This document shows positions 19,218 to 27,779 of a DNA stretch of 64,000 nucleotides, in pieces (the first letter of the stretch is position 1; the number at the start of each line of letters is the position of its first letter). Source of the stretch: Vibrio metschnikovii CIP 69.14 (lineage in GTDB: Bacteria > Pseudomonadota > Gammaproteobacteria > Enterobacterales > Vibrionaceae); NCBI RefSeq assembly GCF_000176155.1, contig NZ_ACZO01000003.1, forward strand, positions 49,991 through 113,990. Reading direction: 5' to 3'. The translations under genes were made by a program, and so were the position numbers. Below the pieces are notes generated by a model. It was not told where the DNA came from. It made no database searches and worked only from the letters and a program-made list of their open reading frames with translations.

Positions 19218-20021
19218 TTAAATAACGTAAAAGTATAGAATAACGGCCAAAATTAATCGGTAGATGACATAAGGCATCATCCCAAATTGATTCAGGAATT
19301 TGAGGAAGTAGTGGATCGCAAGTATTGCGGTGAGAAAAGATGTAACGCTACCCATTAAAAGTGCCAGCCAATCTACGGTTACCGAACTATCCATCGCTAC
19401 TTCAGCGATTTTAGCTGCTGCCGCGAGAGCAGTAATCGGTATGGCAAGCAAAAAGGACAGGCGAGAGGCTGCTTGTCGATTAAATCCTAGTATCAATGCT
19501 GCGGTGATGGTTACACCTGAACGAGAGGTGCCAGGGATTAAGGCTAATGCTTGCGCACACCCGACAATCAGTACATCTCTCCAACCGAAAGATTCTAACT
19601 CTCTAACTTTTCGACCAAAGATATCGGCTAAGCCCAGCATCACGCCATAACCAACGGTTGTAAACAGAATAACTATAACAGAGCGAAGCTGGTCATTGGT
19701 TAAGTCAAGAAGAAATAACCCAGCTAATGCCGCAGGAAAGGTTCCCCACAAAATCGCCCAACCTAAGCGACTGTGGGCAGAGAAATATTGACGATGAATG
19801 ATCGACTTCCCCCATTCAGTGATCAATAGAACAATATCTCGTCGAAAATAGACGAGTACGGCGAGCAGCGTACCGATATGAGTGGCGAGATCAAAGCTAA
19901 CTCCCTGGTCGACTACACCAAGGAAGGTAGGCATTAAGATCAAATGAGCAGAGCTAGAAATGGGGAGAAACTCGGTGATCCCTTGCACAATCCCTAAAAA
20001 CAAAGCGTACCATGCATCCAC
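19218..20021 (-). CDS. uppP: Undecaprenyl-diphosphatase (BacA/UppP family)
   Basis: A membrane phosphatase that recycles undecaprenyl diphosphate for cell-wall synthesis. Diagnostic motifs are GIVQGITEFLPISSSAHL near the N-terminus and PGTSRSG in the middle, with about eight hydrophobic segments. A GTG at 20021 is chosen as start because AAAGGAAA lies 6-7 nt upstream and it gives the usual 267 residues; an ATG at 20054 would run into the terminator region. The gene heads an operon with the CaCA exchanger behind a predicted riboswitch, an unusual regulatory setting for uppP. Confidence 0.88.
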   Translation of the reverse strand: MDAWYALFLGIVQGITEFLPISSSAHLILMPTFLGVVDQGVSFDLATHIGTLLAVLVYFRRDIVLLITEWGKSIIHRQYFSAHSRLGWAILWGTFPAALAGLFLLDLTNDQLRSVIVILFTTVGYGVMLGLADIFGRKVRELESFGWRDVLIVGCAQALALIPGTSRSGVTITAALILGFNRQAASRLSFLLAIPITALAAAAKIAEVAMDSSVTVDWLALLMGSVTSFLTAILAIHYFLKFLNQFGMMPYVIYRLILAVILYFYVI

Positions 20022-20051
20022 AGCAGGTTTCCTTTTGTCATTTCGGGCAGG

Positions 20052-20206
20052 CAAAAAACAAAAGCTAAATCGCGATCCTACCCGTATCGCGATTTAGCTT
20101 AAGTCTTGCCAGAACATGTCGAACGTGAATACCACAAGCGTGAGGCTTGGAGACTGTTGATATTCACTCCACTACTAATCGGTGGTGGAAGGCTACTCCC
20201 TTAAAC
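20052..20206 (-). promoter_or_regulatory. Predicted yybP-ykoY manganese riboswitch with terminator
   Basis: Read on the minus strand, the leader of uppP has the hallmark 5' box AAGGGAGTAGCC (20191-20202) and a later CGACAT...GGCAAGAC (20104 upward). These are conserved in the yybP-ykoY class. P1 can form between GTTTAAG (20206-20200) and CTTAAGC (20103-20097). The 3' strand of P1 overlaps the 5' arm of a perfect 15-bp terminator hairpin (arms 20100-20086 and 20076-20062) followed by TTTGTTTTTT. Metal-stabilised P1 would therefore block termination, an ON switch. The consensus was matched from memory, not by covariance search. Confidence 0.75.
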
Positions 20207-20459
20207 GAGCGGAATTGTAACTAATAAATACAATTTATATCAAATGTTAAATGAATAAGTTGAAATAAGAAAAAGTTTGGGCTGATAGTATGTGTACGAG
20301 TTTTTGCTCTAACTAACAATACACAGTTTCACAATTCATCAGAGATAAGTTTTGTGAGGGCTACGCATAGTACAGTTGACAGTAATGCGCTTTGCTGCAA
20401 AGAAGGAATGGGGCAAAGGTGTGTTTGCCACGATTAGCTTTAGCACACCTCTGTCGGAT

Positions 20460-20765
20460 AGGCGACACCTGTTACCAGATGCCGCCCTCCTAAGAACCGT
20501 ACGTGCAACTTTCACTGCATACGGCTCAAGCCTCCACTAAGGCGTTATTGTTACCCAGCAACTCACAAAGCAGTGGCGACAGGATCAAACCATGAGTTGC
20601 GACCTGTATTTTTCACCTTACGTTCATTGAGAAAACCTTCCCAAAAAGGATCAAACGGATTCGCTTGACTCATGATTTTAACATGTCGCTTAATTGGCAC
20701 CTTAGCGATGTCAAACAGCCTGAACACGCCATACTTTCCTGCCTTTTTGAACCAGCCATGGAAAG
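20460..20765 (-). mobile_element. Group II intron 3' remnant with maturase C-terminus
   Basis: On the minus strand, 20563-20765 encodes the last residues of an LtrA-type reverse transcriptase/maturase (RLFDIAKVPIKRHVKIMS then ANPFDPFWEGF..R). This is followed by the domain V hairpin (GAGCCGTATGCAGTG..GCACGTACGGTTC, around 20492-20530) and a domain VI-like hairpin near 20470-20495. The 5' part is missing, replaced by an IS903-type fragment at 20766. Whether it is the same intron type as the one at 63058 cannot be decided because that copy lacks its 3' end here. Confidence 0.75.
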
Positions 20766-21108
20766 TCCACTCATCCCTCCAAGAGAAGGGGCAGCCTTCT
20801 GGGAGAATGGTCACCCTAGGAATTTAGCGGTAGGTTGCCAGAAGCTCTACGGCTCCAACAATAAGTGGAAAAAGCGGTACGGCTATCATCAACGCTCACT
20901 ATCAGAGACAGCAATGTATCGAGTGAAGCAGTTGTTAGGTGGGCGATTAAGTCTGAGAAACTACAATGCTCAGGTTGGTGAAACTTACGCGATGATTAAA
21001 GCGCTGAACAAACTTACAGGGCTTGGTATGCCAGAAACTCAGTGTATTGTATAAGAATCAACCAATTACAGGCAGTTTGGTTCTCTGACCGAATTACGCA
21101 ACAAAGCC
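20766..21108 (+). mobile_element. IS903-type right-end fragment (copy 2)
   Basis: This segment is essentially identical to 14159-14501 of the intact element, from TCCACTCATCCCTCC to the terminal GCAACAAAGCC. It covers about the last 95 codons of the transposase and the right inverted repeat; the left part is lost. It links the group II intron remnant to a truncated gene on its right. Confidence 0.88.
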
Positions 21109-21777
21109 ACGGATGCCTAGATCTAAATAGCGAGGTTTGTAATTCTCAACCACAATATTCATCACGCCGTTGATATTGACCGCTTTAGCCGTCGCCCCCC
21201 AACCGCCAAGTTCTTTGGCAACTTCATAAGCGCCTTTCAGTCCCATTCCAACGCCAGTGTAATCTTTCCCAACAGAAAGCTGTCCATGCGTATCTTTGAT
21301 CAATAAATCCAAATATTCGTTCGCTTCTTCAAGTGTCAAAATGGCAATACTGACATTCTCTTGTTGGGATGTATCCCATTGATATTCTTTAGCCAGCTTT
21401 TGTAAGTCTTTGTTCCACTCTTTTTCTGTGAGTTGATACGCTGAATTAGCCGCACGTCTATTCGCTAAGGTTTCAGCTCTTTGTGCTGCATAGCGATCTT
21501 CATTTGCTTGCACGTATTGCCAATTACGTTCACTTTGAGCAAAGCGCTCACTGCGTTGTCGTTCGATTTTTTCTTTCAGCGTTTCTTTTATTGGTTCCGG
21601 CTCTGAAACAGCGTTCACACTAGAAAAGCGTCTTCCTATGTGAGCCAAATTACGGGCTTCCGCCGCTCTTAAGGCCGCCTGACTTTTTGCCATCTCATTT
21701 TTTAAATGGCAGGAGCTACAGGTACAGGTTTGGGGATTTGGACTTCCTATTGGGCAGCGATAAGTTTGATCAAACAT
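21109..21777 (-). pseudogene. Unknown cysteine-rich-start protein, 3'-truncated by IS903
   Basis: The frame gives about 222 native residues before entering the IS903 end (stop at 21094). It opens with a cysteine cluster (RCPIGSPNPQTCTCSSCHL), has a long charged helical middle (about 35-135, many E/R/K), and then a more globular part with GMGLKGAYEVAKELGGWG. I do not recognise the family. The gene directly downstream of the cut is gone, so the true length is unknown. It is upstream-adjacent to the RelE/Phd module on the same strand but separated by 17 bp. Confidence 0.5.
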
Positions 21778-21794
21778 TGATGATTTCTCTTCAT

Positions 21795-22091
21795 TTATTT
21801 ATCGAGCACTCTCTCAGCCATGAGATAAGCTTCTTTTCTTTCACGTTTACCGATGGCAAGCACGAGAACAAGCAGCTCACCATCTTCCACTTTATAGACC
21901 AACCGATAGCCAGATTGTTTAAGTTTTATCTTGTAACAACCAGACAAAGCGCCATAAAGCCTATTGGCTTCGATGTGTGGGTTTTCGAGCACTTTTCTGA
22001 GCTTCTCTTTGAACTGAGACTTTACGGGCTCACCGAGTTTTGAAAATAACTTTTGGGCTTTACGCTCAAATTTGAGGTTATAAGTTGTCAA
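21795..22091 (-). CDS. RelE/ParE-family toxin
   Basis: A TTG at 22091 (TTYNLKFERKAQKLFSKL) is the likely start because family members begin with this beta strand; the longer frame from 22121 lies inside the antitoxin. The product of about 98 residues shows RelE features: a KLG..VK..FKEKLRKVLENP helix pair, and C-terminal strands KIKLKQSGYRLVYKVEDGELLVLVLAIGKRER. In RelE homologues these cleave mRNA at the ribosome. It overlaps the upstream antitoxin gene by 14 bp. Confidence 0.88.
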   Translation of the reverse strand: MTTYNLKFERKAQKLFSKLGEPVKSQFKEKLRKVLENPHIEANRLYGALSGCYKIKLKQSGYRLVYKVEDGELLVLVLAIGKRERKEAYLMAERVLDK

Positions 22092-22335
22092 GATCGACCT
22101 CGACAAAATCACCGTCTTCATAGGCTTGCTGTGCCATTTTCATCAGTTCGATATTTTCAAGCTCTTCAACCATATGCTCATAAAGAGCGACGGGAACGGC
22201 ATAGAACGCAGGCTTATTTCGATTTAGGATAGCCACAGGAGCGCCGTGTCCTTCTTCCAGTACCCCCATCGGGTTTGATTTCAGTTGGGTAAGCCCCGCA
22301 CTGACTTCCGTCAATATGTTGTTCGTTAGACTCAT
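22078..22335 (-). CDS. Phd/YefM-family antitoxin
   Basis: An 85-residue antitoxin with the Phd/YefM N-terminal DNA-binding fold (LTEVSAGLTQLKSNPMGVLEEGHGAPVAILNRNKPAFYAVP) and an acidic C-terminal tail (DGDFVEVDLDNL) that would wrap the toxin. It is the first gene of the pair, the normal order for this family, and would autorepress the promoter in the AT-rich stretch upstream of 22335. Confidence 0.9.
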   Translation of the reverse strand: MSLTNNILTEVSAGLTQLKSNPMGVLEEGHGAPVAILNRNKPAFYAVPVALYEHMVEELENIELMKMAQQAYEDGDFVEVDLDNL

Positions 22336-22511
22336 GATATAACCCTCGCTATGGAGACTCTTAAAAGACTTTAATAAGGGTTATTATAATATCTTTAAAA
22401 AGCCTTGTCATCATCTACCTGATTACCATTATAAAAACAAGCATCAGTTAAGAATAAATCAGTTCTTTTAAAGTATACCTCATGAAAACCACACACTAAC
22501 GCTGCAAAATT

Positions 22512-22578
22512 GGTTCGTTTATTATGGAAATAAAACCCTACGCGAACTATTATTGTGAACTCTACCCAAAACGAACCA
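22512..22578. promoter_or_regulatory. Inverted repeat upstream of serine recombinase (possible res site)
   Basis: GGTTCGTTT (22512-22520) and AAACGAACC (22570-22578) form a perfect 9-bp inverted repeat with the gene starting 13 bp later. The distance is in the range of a resolvase binding array, but no crossover site is identified. Confidence 0.4.
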
Positions 22579-22590
22579 GTAGGTTGAAAA

Positions 22591-23196
22591 ATGTTCATAA
22601 GAGGCTACTTAAGAGCATCAACAGATGAACAAGATGCTCATCGTGCAAAATCTGAACTTATCCAGTTTGCAAAGCAAAAAGGTGTACGCATAGCCAGTTT
22701 CTATACTGAGAACCAATCTGGTTCAAAATTAGAAAGAGCGGAGTTGTCTCGCTTAATTGAGGACTCACATCAAAATGATATTTTGCTGATCGAAAAGGTA
22801 GATCGGCTATCCCGATTACCTTATGAACAATGGAAGCTGCTCAAACATCAATTAGTTGATGCGGGCATTCATATCGTCGTTCTTGATCAGCCAATGACGC
22901 ATTCCATTTTAAATGGGATAGCTGAAAACTCGATGATATCAAAAGTGCTGACAGAATTTATGATTGACCTGGCCGCTGCAATGGCCAGAGATGATTATGA
23001 AACTCGACAAAAGCGTCAGGCGCAAGGGATAGAAAAGGCGAAAGCTTTGGGAAAATATCAAGGTAGACAGCCTGATCACCAACTAAGGAAAAATATTGCG
23101 CTTCTTCTAGGCAAAGGAAAAAGCTGGTCGAAAATACAGAGTTTATTGGGTTGCAGCCGCTCAACGGTCGCTAAAGTGAAGAATTTAACCAATTGA
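22591..23196 (+). CDS. Serine recombinase (resolvase family)
   Basis: A 201-residue resolvase/invertase-type protein. The catalytic serine is in YLRASTDEQDA (Ser10). The arginine cluster EKVDRLSRLP lies at about 69-78, the E-helix at about 115-145, and a C-terminal HTH (GKSWSKIQSLLGCSRSTVAKV) at about 176-196. Length and order match Tn3-type resolvases. No matching Tn3 transposase is in the window, so it is either a plasmid or island multimer-resolution enzyme or a transposon remnant. Confidence 0.9.
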   Translation: MFIRGYLRASTDEQDAHRAKSELIQFAKQKGVRIASFYTENQSGSKLERAELSRLIEDSHQNDILLIEKVDRLSRLPYEQWKLLKHQLVDAGIHIVVLDQPMTHSILNGIAENSMISKVLTEFMIDLAAAMARDDYETRQKRQAQGIEKAKALGKYQGRQPDHQLRKNIALLLGKGKSWSKIQSLLGCSRSTVAKVKNLTN

Positions 23197-23319
23197 TTAA
23201 TAATTATATTTTAGACTTTATGGAACGTTTCGGTGAATGGGACGTAATACATTAACGCCTTATCGTACGTTTTCGTTCCATTGGACTTCACAGAGAATAA
23301 TATGATTAATATCAGTCTG

Positions 23320-23484
23320 TTAACCCTCTTGGCGTTGTTTTCTGTACCGTTGGACTTCAAACCCCATAACCATTAGCCCAACAAGGAAACTACCAATAAT
23401 CGACAAAGCACTTACTGAAGCTGTGATTTCGAAGCCATCAATAAACGAACCCAAGTACTTATAAATGATGCTCAAATCAAACAT
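23320..23484 (-). CDS. Possible small single-pass membrane protein
   Basis: From the ATG at 23484 a 54-codon frame has one clear hydrophobic segment (ITASVSALSIIGSFLVGLMVMGF) and a basic C-terminal tail (VQRYRKQRQEG), giving a normal membrane topology. The ribosome binding site is weak. It is unrecognised and could be a chance frame. Confidence 0.35.
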   Translation of the reverse strand: MFDLSIIYKYLGSFIDGFEITASVSALSIIGSFLVGLMVMGFEVQRYRKQRQEG

Positions 23485-23757
23485 AAAATCGCAATCCATT
23501 CGCAAAGTGAAATCGATTTCACTCTATTCCTTTACATGACAACGTCAAATAATATTTACGCTATCGTGACAAATTTCACATTTATGCATCAATTTGTCTG
23601 GTGAATTGTTCGCTGATTGAAATGAAATATCTGAATGGCAGTCAAGGTTAAAAACTGTTGAGTAGACGAGAGAAAACTCTCGCATTTGGCTTAGCACCAT
23701 CAATTTCTGAGTAGCGTATATACTTGAGGTAAGTGAACGCTATTGAGGAGGTCGATA

Positions 23758-23991
23758 ATGGAAATATATCAACACGGTATGCCGGAGCTATTTAAGCAGC
23801 TTGGTTTAGGGCATTCACCTAAAGAAATCAAAGAGTTCGTGAAGAACCACCGGCATACCCGAGATTCAGCTCCAATACATAAAGCGAGTTTTTGGACAAG
23901 GTCACAATCGGATTTTTTGAAACAAGCTATCGAACAAGATGCCGACTGGGCAGAGGTAGTGGATCAGCTCGACATTATGTTGCGAGACTAA
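23758..23991 (+). CDS. DUF2789-family protein
   Basis: The start at 23758 is supported by GAGGAGGT at 23746-23753. The 77-residue product has the DUF2789 pattern: an N-terminal LFKQLGLG, then IKEFVKNHRH, APIHKASFWTRSQSDFLKQAI, and DADWAEVVDQLDIMLR at the end. The family is small, cytosolic and of unknown function, common in gamma-proteobacterial chromosomes. This marks the stretch as chromosomal backbone. Confidence 0.88.
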   Translation: MEIYQHGMPELFKQLGLGHSPKEIKEFVKNHRHTRDSAPIHKASFWTRSQSDFLKQAIEQDADWAEVVDQLDIMLRD

Positions 23992-24057
23992 CTGAACCCT
24001 TAATAAATCCGTCAATGTATTCAAAATCTTATTAATATTCAGAGAACTATTCCTACG

Positions 24058-24085
24058 CTGCGGGCACAGTCACTCTGTCCCGCAG
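24058..24085 (-). terminator. Hairpin downstream of fumC
   Basis: GCTGCGGG and CCCGCAGC form an 8-bp stem with further pairing inside (ACAG/CTGT), 7 bp beyond the fumC stop. The minus-strand tail is not U-rich. Confidence 0.5.
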
Positions 24086-24091
24086 CTTCGT

Positions 24092-25462
24092 TTATACAAG
24101 TCCACCACGCGTTAATGTTTTAGGATCAAGATGGTGCTCTAATTCTTCGCGGCTCAAATCGGTTTCTTCTTCCGCGACATCAATGACAGCTCTGCCTTCC
24201 TTATAGGCTTTTTTCGCTATTTCGGCCGCTTTCAAATAACCTACCACCGGATTTAGAGCGGTAATAAGGATGGGATTTTTGGCAAGAGCCTTATCAATAT
24301 TTTCCTGACGCACTTTGAACGGCTTAATCGCTTTATCTGCCAATGAAATGCATGAATTGGTGAGCAAATGTATCGATTCAAGCAGGTTGTAAGCAATGAC
24401 GGGCAACATAACATTAAGTTGGAAGTTGCCTGACTGGCCGGCAACTGTAATGGTTGTATCGTTACCTATTACCTGTGCCGAAGCCATTGCCACAGCCTCG
24501 GGGATCACTGGGTTTACTTTGCCCGGCATGATTGATGAACCCGGTTGTAAAGCTTCCAGCTCAATTTCACCTAGCCCTGCAAGCGGACCTGAATTCATCC
24601 AACGTAAATCATTGGATATTTTCATCAAGGCAACAGCCAGCGTCTTTAACTGACCAGATAGAGAAACAATCGAATCCTGACAGCTCAAATTAAAATAGAA
24701 GTTGTCACTTGGCTTAAAGGATAAGCCACTGAGCTGACTTAAGTCTGCAGCAAAGCCTGTATGAGCATTGATACCCGTTCCCACTGCGGTTCCTCCCTGC
24801 CCAAGTGCTCTTACCGATTCCAAAGCAGAGGTAATTGACTGCGAAGCGTGTTGTATTTGAGCTTCCCAGCCACTTAGTTCCTGACTAAACGTAATTGGCA
24901 TCGCGTCCATTAGATGCGTTCTGCCCGTTTTAACAATCCCGTTCAGTTCCTTCTGTTTGCTTCTGAGTGTTTCAGCTAAATGAGTGAGTGCCGGAATCAA
25001 CAATTTCTCACATGTCATGACAGCACTCACTTGAATGGAAGTTGGAATCACATCATTACTGCTCTGCCCCATGTTAACGTGGTCGTTAGGGCTTACTTTC
25101 TCGTTCAATATTTGGCTTGCCAGAGTCGCCAATACTTCATTGGCATTCATATTTGTATTGGTGCCTGAACCCGTCTGAAAGACATCAATCGGAAACTGGT
25201 CATGATACTGACCATCAATAATGCTTTGCGCAGCTTTGATTATGGCATCAGCGATGTGGCTATTTAATGTGCCTAACTTGGCGTTTGTCTTTGCTGCAGC
25301 CTGTTTGATATAAGCTAACGCCACAATCAAGTTTTTAGGCATCTTATGCTCACTGATGTTGAAGTTATCGATGGCTCTTTGTGTTTGAGCCTGATAGAGG
25401 GCATCAGAAGGAACGTTAACTTCCCCCATACTATCTTTCTCAATTCGATATTTCTTATTCAT
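24092..25462 (-). CDS. fumC: Class II fumarate hydratase
   Basis: A 456-residue fumarase of normal length, converting fumarate and water to L-malate in the citric acid cycle; it is iron-independent and cytosolic. Diagnostic motifs are GSGTNTNMNANEV (about 98-110), GQSSNDVIPTS (about 130-140), GRTHLMDAMP (about 184-193), GTAVGTGIN and the family signature GSSIMPGKVN. No damage is visible. It is monocistronic between DUF2789 and an IS66 remnant. Confidence 0.95.
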   Translation of the reverse strand: MNKKYRIEKDSMGEVNVPSDALYQAQTQRAIDNFNISEHKMPKNLIVALAYIKQAAAKTNAKLGTLNSHIADAIIKAAQSIIDGQYHDQFPIDVFQTGSGTNTNMNANEVLATLASQILNEKVSPNDHVNMGQSSNDVIPTSIQVSAVMTCEKLLIPALTHLAETLRSKQKELNGIVKTGRTHLMDAMPITFSQELSGWEAQIQHASQSITSALESVRALGQGGTAVGTGINAHTGFAADLSQLSGLSFKPSDNFYFNLSCQDSIVSLSGQLKTLAVALMKISNDLRWMNSGPLAGLGEIELEALQPGSSIMPGKVNPVIPEAVAMASAQVIGNDTTITVAGQSGNFQLNVMLPVIAYNLLESIHLLTNSCISLADKAIKPFKVRQENIDKALAKNPILITALNPVVGYLKAAEIAKKAYKEGRAVIDVAEEETDLSREELEHHLDPKTLTRGGLV

Positions 25463-25702
25463 AATACATCCTTGAATTAACCTGAAATCGGTTTTTGTAT
25501 ACCGTAATTATAACCGTTGAAATCAGGCCGTATGCCTACTTGGGAAATTGGACTAGAGCAATGAAATAGATAAAGGTAAACAGGAAGTAGCTATTTCAGT
25601 CATCACAAGAGACTTAGTTGCGGATGCACAGAAACGGTTTAGATTTATTGTTCCAAACCGCTTCTTACAGGATAGGAAAGGCTTTTAGTTCTGAAATGCC
25701 GA

Positions 25703-26194
25703 TTATGAGCGAACTTCTTGCTGCCAGTATTGATAAAGGTTGACCACGTGACCGGAGCAAAGATGCTTCATGCCGCCTTTAATTCGACTTTCACTGCGGT
25801 CTTCACCGATTTTATGCAGACTATGTTGGCAGCAAGCGCACTGCTTTTCATCGTCGTCTAAATCGAGTTCGATAACCTCACGAGGCAAGCTCTTTGGCAG
25901 GGGCTGACGTTTACCGCGTTTCTTCGTTGTGGTGGTCGTTGTGACAACGTCAACCTCTTCTTCCTTAGCGGCTTCACGTTCCGCTTCGTTGAAGAGGTCA
26001 CCTTGAGCTTCATCGTAAGGTTTTAACGCCTCTGAGCGTTTAGCGAACTGACGGTCGAAGGCAAGCTTGAGCTGTTCAAGTAGGGATTGACGCTCTTGTT
26101 GCCACTCATTTTTCTCCGACATCAGCGCTTTCACCATCGCTTGTAGCTCGGCAACATCTTGGCTTTCTGGGTTGAGATTTGGCGTCTTCTTCAT
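25703..26194 (-). pseudogene. IS66 transposase TnpC, N-terminal part only
   Basis: The 163-codon frame has the IS66 leader coiled coil (DVAELQAMVKALMSEKNEWQQ), the basic QPLPKSLPREVIELDLDDDEK segment and the first zinc-knuckle cysteines (CACCQHSLHKIGEDRSE). It then departs from IS66 at about residue 136 into an unrelated tail ending in YWQQEVRS. The whole DDE domain is missing. Confidence 0.82.
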
Positions 26195-26253
26195 GGCATT
26201 TATTATACTAAAATCATGCCGTTAACGCTTGGTGGATAAGGCTATATTATCGA

Positions 26254-26607
26254 TTAAGTCATTGTAAAATCTTCTATTTTAACGGGTTTATGGCCGATAA
26301 TCGTGAAGCCTGAAAGCAGCCTATCAAGCTCGAAATGAGTCAGGGTAAACACGTCATTTTTCTCTTTGGAAGGCCATTTATATTTGGCTTTTTCAAGGCG
26401 CTTGTACCAAAGAGCAAAGCCTGTTTTATCCCAGTACAACACTTTGACTTTATCGCGCTGTTTGTTGGTGAACAGGAACAGTGCGCCGCTGCCCAAGGGC
26501 AAGTCGGTGTCATTTTCGATAATCGCAGCGAGGCCGTTGATGGACTTTCTAAAATCGACGCTTTCGCGATAGAGATAGATTTCGGGAGCACTGAGCATAC
26601 GTTTCAT
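26254..26607 (-). CDS. tnpB: IS66 ORF2 protein TnpB
   Basis: A 117-residue IS66 TnpB: YLYRESVDFRKSINGLAAII, then LPLGSGALFLFTNKQRDKVKVLYWDKTGFALWYKRLEKAK, and LDRLLSGF at the end. All conserved parts are present. Its exact role in transposition is not settled; it is required in some IS66 elements. Confidence 0.9.
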   Translation of the reverse strand: MKRMLSAPEIYLYRESVDFRKSINGLAAIIENDTDLPLGSGALFLFTNKQRDKVKVLYWDKTGFALWYKRLEKAKYKWPSKEKNDVFTLTHFELDRLLSGFTIIGHKPVKIEDFTMT

Positions 26608-26924
26608 GACAGCGCACCGATAAGTTCTGCAAGATAGGTCGCTGGCGTGCCTTGTGGGATGCTCAGTTCAACATCATTGACGAGCAGGGTCATATTGGCA
26701 ACGGCAAGGTGAGTGGCTTGATACTTTGTGGTCTTTTCAACGACTTCTGCTTTAACAAAGCCAACCGTGTTCGGTTTTTCGATGTGCTTTAACTGTTGGC
26801 GCTTAGCGTAAAAAGTGGAGAGGCTCAGTCCGTTACGTTCACAGAATAATCGTTGTGATAGCTGGCTGGATTCATAGCGTTCGAACAGGGTTCGCCATTC
26901 TTGGTTAGTGCGTCGTTTGGCCAT
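26604..26924 (-). CDS. tnpA: IS66 accessory protein TnpA
   Basis: A 106-residue small IS66 protein: HTH-type start (QEWRTLFERYESSQLSQRLFC), LSLSTFYAKRQQL, and a C-terminal NDVELSIPQGTPATYLAELI. It is about 80% identical by eye to the protein at 29564-29884 and overlaps tnpB by 4 bp. Confidence 0.88.
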   Translation of the reverse strand: MAKRRTNQEWRTLFERYESSQLSQRLFCERNGLSLSTFYAKRQQLKHIEKPNTVGFVKAEVVEKTTKYQATHLAVANMTLLVNDVELSIPQGTPATYLAELIGALS

Positions 26925-27273
26925 TTCAAATCTCCTTTGCTCCTTTGGGTTGGAGGTTTGATCTTATTATTCGGGCTAGACGATTAGAATGCGGGGTTTA
27001 TGATGCGCTTACAATTTACCAATATCGAATTTCTTGTTCTCAATCGACTGTTGACTCAGAACAAGTAGTGGGGCTCTAACGCATTAGACATTACACAGAT
27101 TAGAAAAAGTAGGTTAAATAACCTCACTATGATTTGTGAGGTTGAGCACAGCTGGCAAGAAATGGGGCATTTTCGAGCTAGAAGATGCCGAGTGTAGCCG
27201 TGGTTTATGCAACAGGCTGTTTCATAATTAGAAAGCTTGTTTGGTCCGTTTGACTACAACCAGAATAGCTTAT

Positions 27274-27528
27274 CTAAATATCAAACTTAGAATCATCCTT
27301 TAGTCGGTCATACTCAGCTTTCACGTCTGGATCTTCAAATGCTTTGAGTTTTAATACTTCGAGCTGACTGAGCTTCCTTAAAGTAAAACTTCCATCACCA
27401 TTATCAACCCATTCTATTGGATCACCTTCGTTCCAAAACAAGTCTTTTTGTAATTCATCAGGTATTAAGAAGTAGCGTTCGCCATCTTCATTTTGTTCAA
27501 TTTTCACTCGCATTAAATACATGCTCAT
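27274..27528 (-). CDS. Small antitoxin-like protein (AbrB/MazE-like N-terminus)
   Basis: An 84-residue protein: MRVKIEQNEDGERYFLIPDEL, then WNEGDPIEWVDNGDGSFTLRKL, resembling a swapped-hairpin AbrB/MazE DNA-binding unit. A tail VLKLKAFEDPDVKAEYDRLK follows, resembling the N-terminus of HigA/XRE-type antitoxins. No toxin gene is adjacent. A second copy, broken by a stop, lies at 60303-60590. The assignment to antitoxins is by resemblance only. Confidence 0.6.
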   Translation of the reverse strand: MSMYLMRVKIEQNEDGERYFLIPDELQKDLFWNEGDPIEWVDNGDGSFTLRKLSQLEVLKLKAFEDPDVKAEYDRLKDDSKFDI

Positions 27529-27664
27529 ACTAAATCTAAGGTATGTTTTAGGTTTATCGCATAAAAATGTTAGGGTAAATCTAGGCTAGATTAGACTGGG
27601 GCACTAACGCGCCATAAAAGATAGCCTGACACGCCTTTGGTGAACTTTCAATCAAAGCCTTAAT

Positions 27665-27707
27665 TTGTGGTAAGTTGTGGTAAATGATTTACCACAACTT
27701 ACCACAA
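27665..27707. repeat. Perfect 43-bp palindrome
   Basis: Two 21-bp arms (27665-27685 and 27687-27707, each made of TTGTGGTAA-type units) are exact reverse complements around a single G. Each arm itself contains two TGTGGTAA units. Much of the left arm and part of the right arm recur at about 47554-47584, in a longer shared segment (27610-27715 versus 47500-47595). Confidence 0.75.
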
Positions 27708-27779
27708 GCCATTTTGGGGAAAAAGTGAGTTAGCGATAGTCGCCCCAACACGTCTATGGACAAAAGTTTGTCAGTGACT

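Larger units (their letters stand above)
25703..27012 (-). mobile_element. IS66-family element copy 1, right part lost
   Basis: The left terminus is at 27012 (minus strand starts GTAAGCGCATCATAAAC), followed in order by tnpA, tnpB and a short tnpC. After about 25800 the sequence no longer matches the copy at 29484, and no right terminus is recognised. The element is therefore truncated and joined to other DNA. Confidence 0.85.

Noticed and set aside
20213..20225. Ter-like sequence ATTGTAACTAATA near the uppP leader
   Set aside because: Only partial match to Ter and far from the Tus-like gene; probably part of the promoter region.
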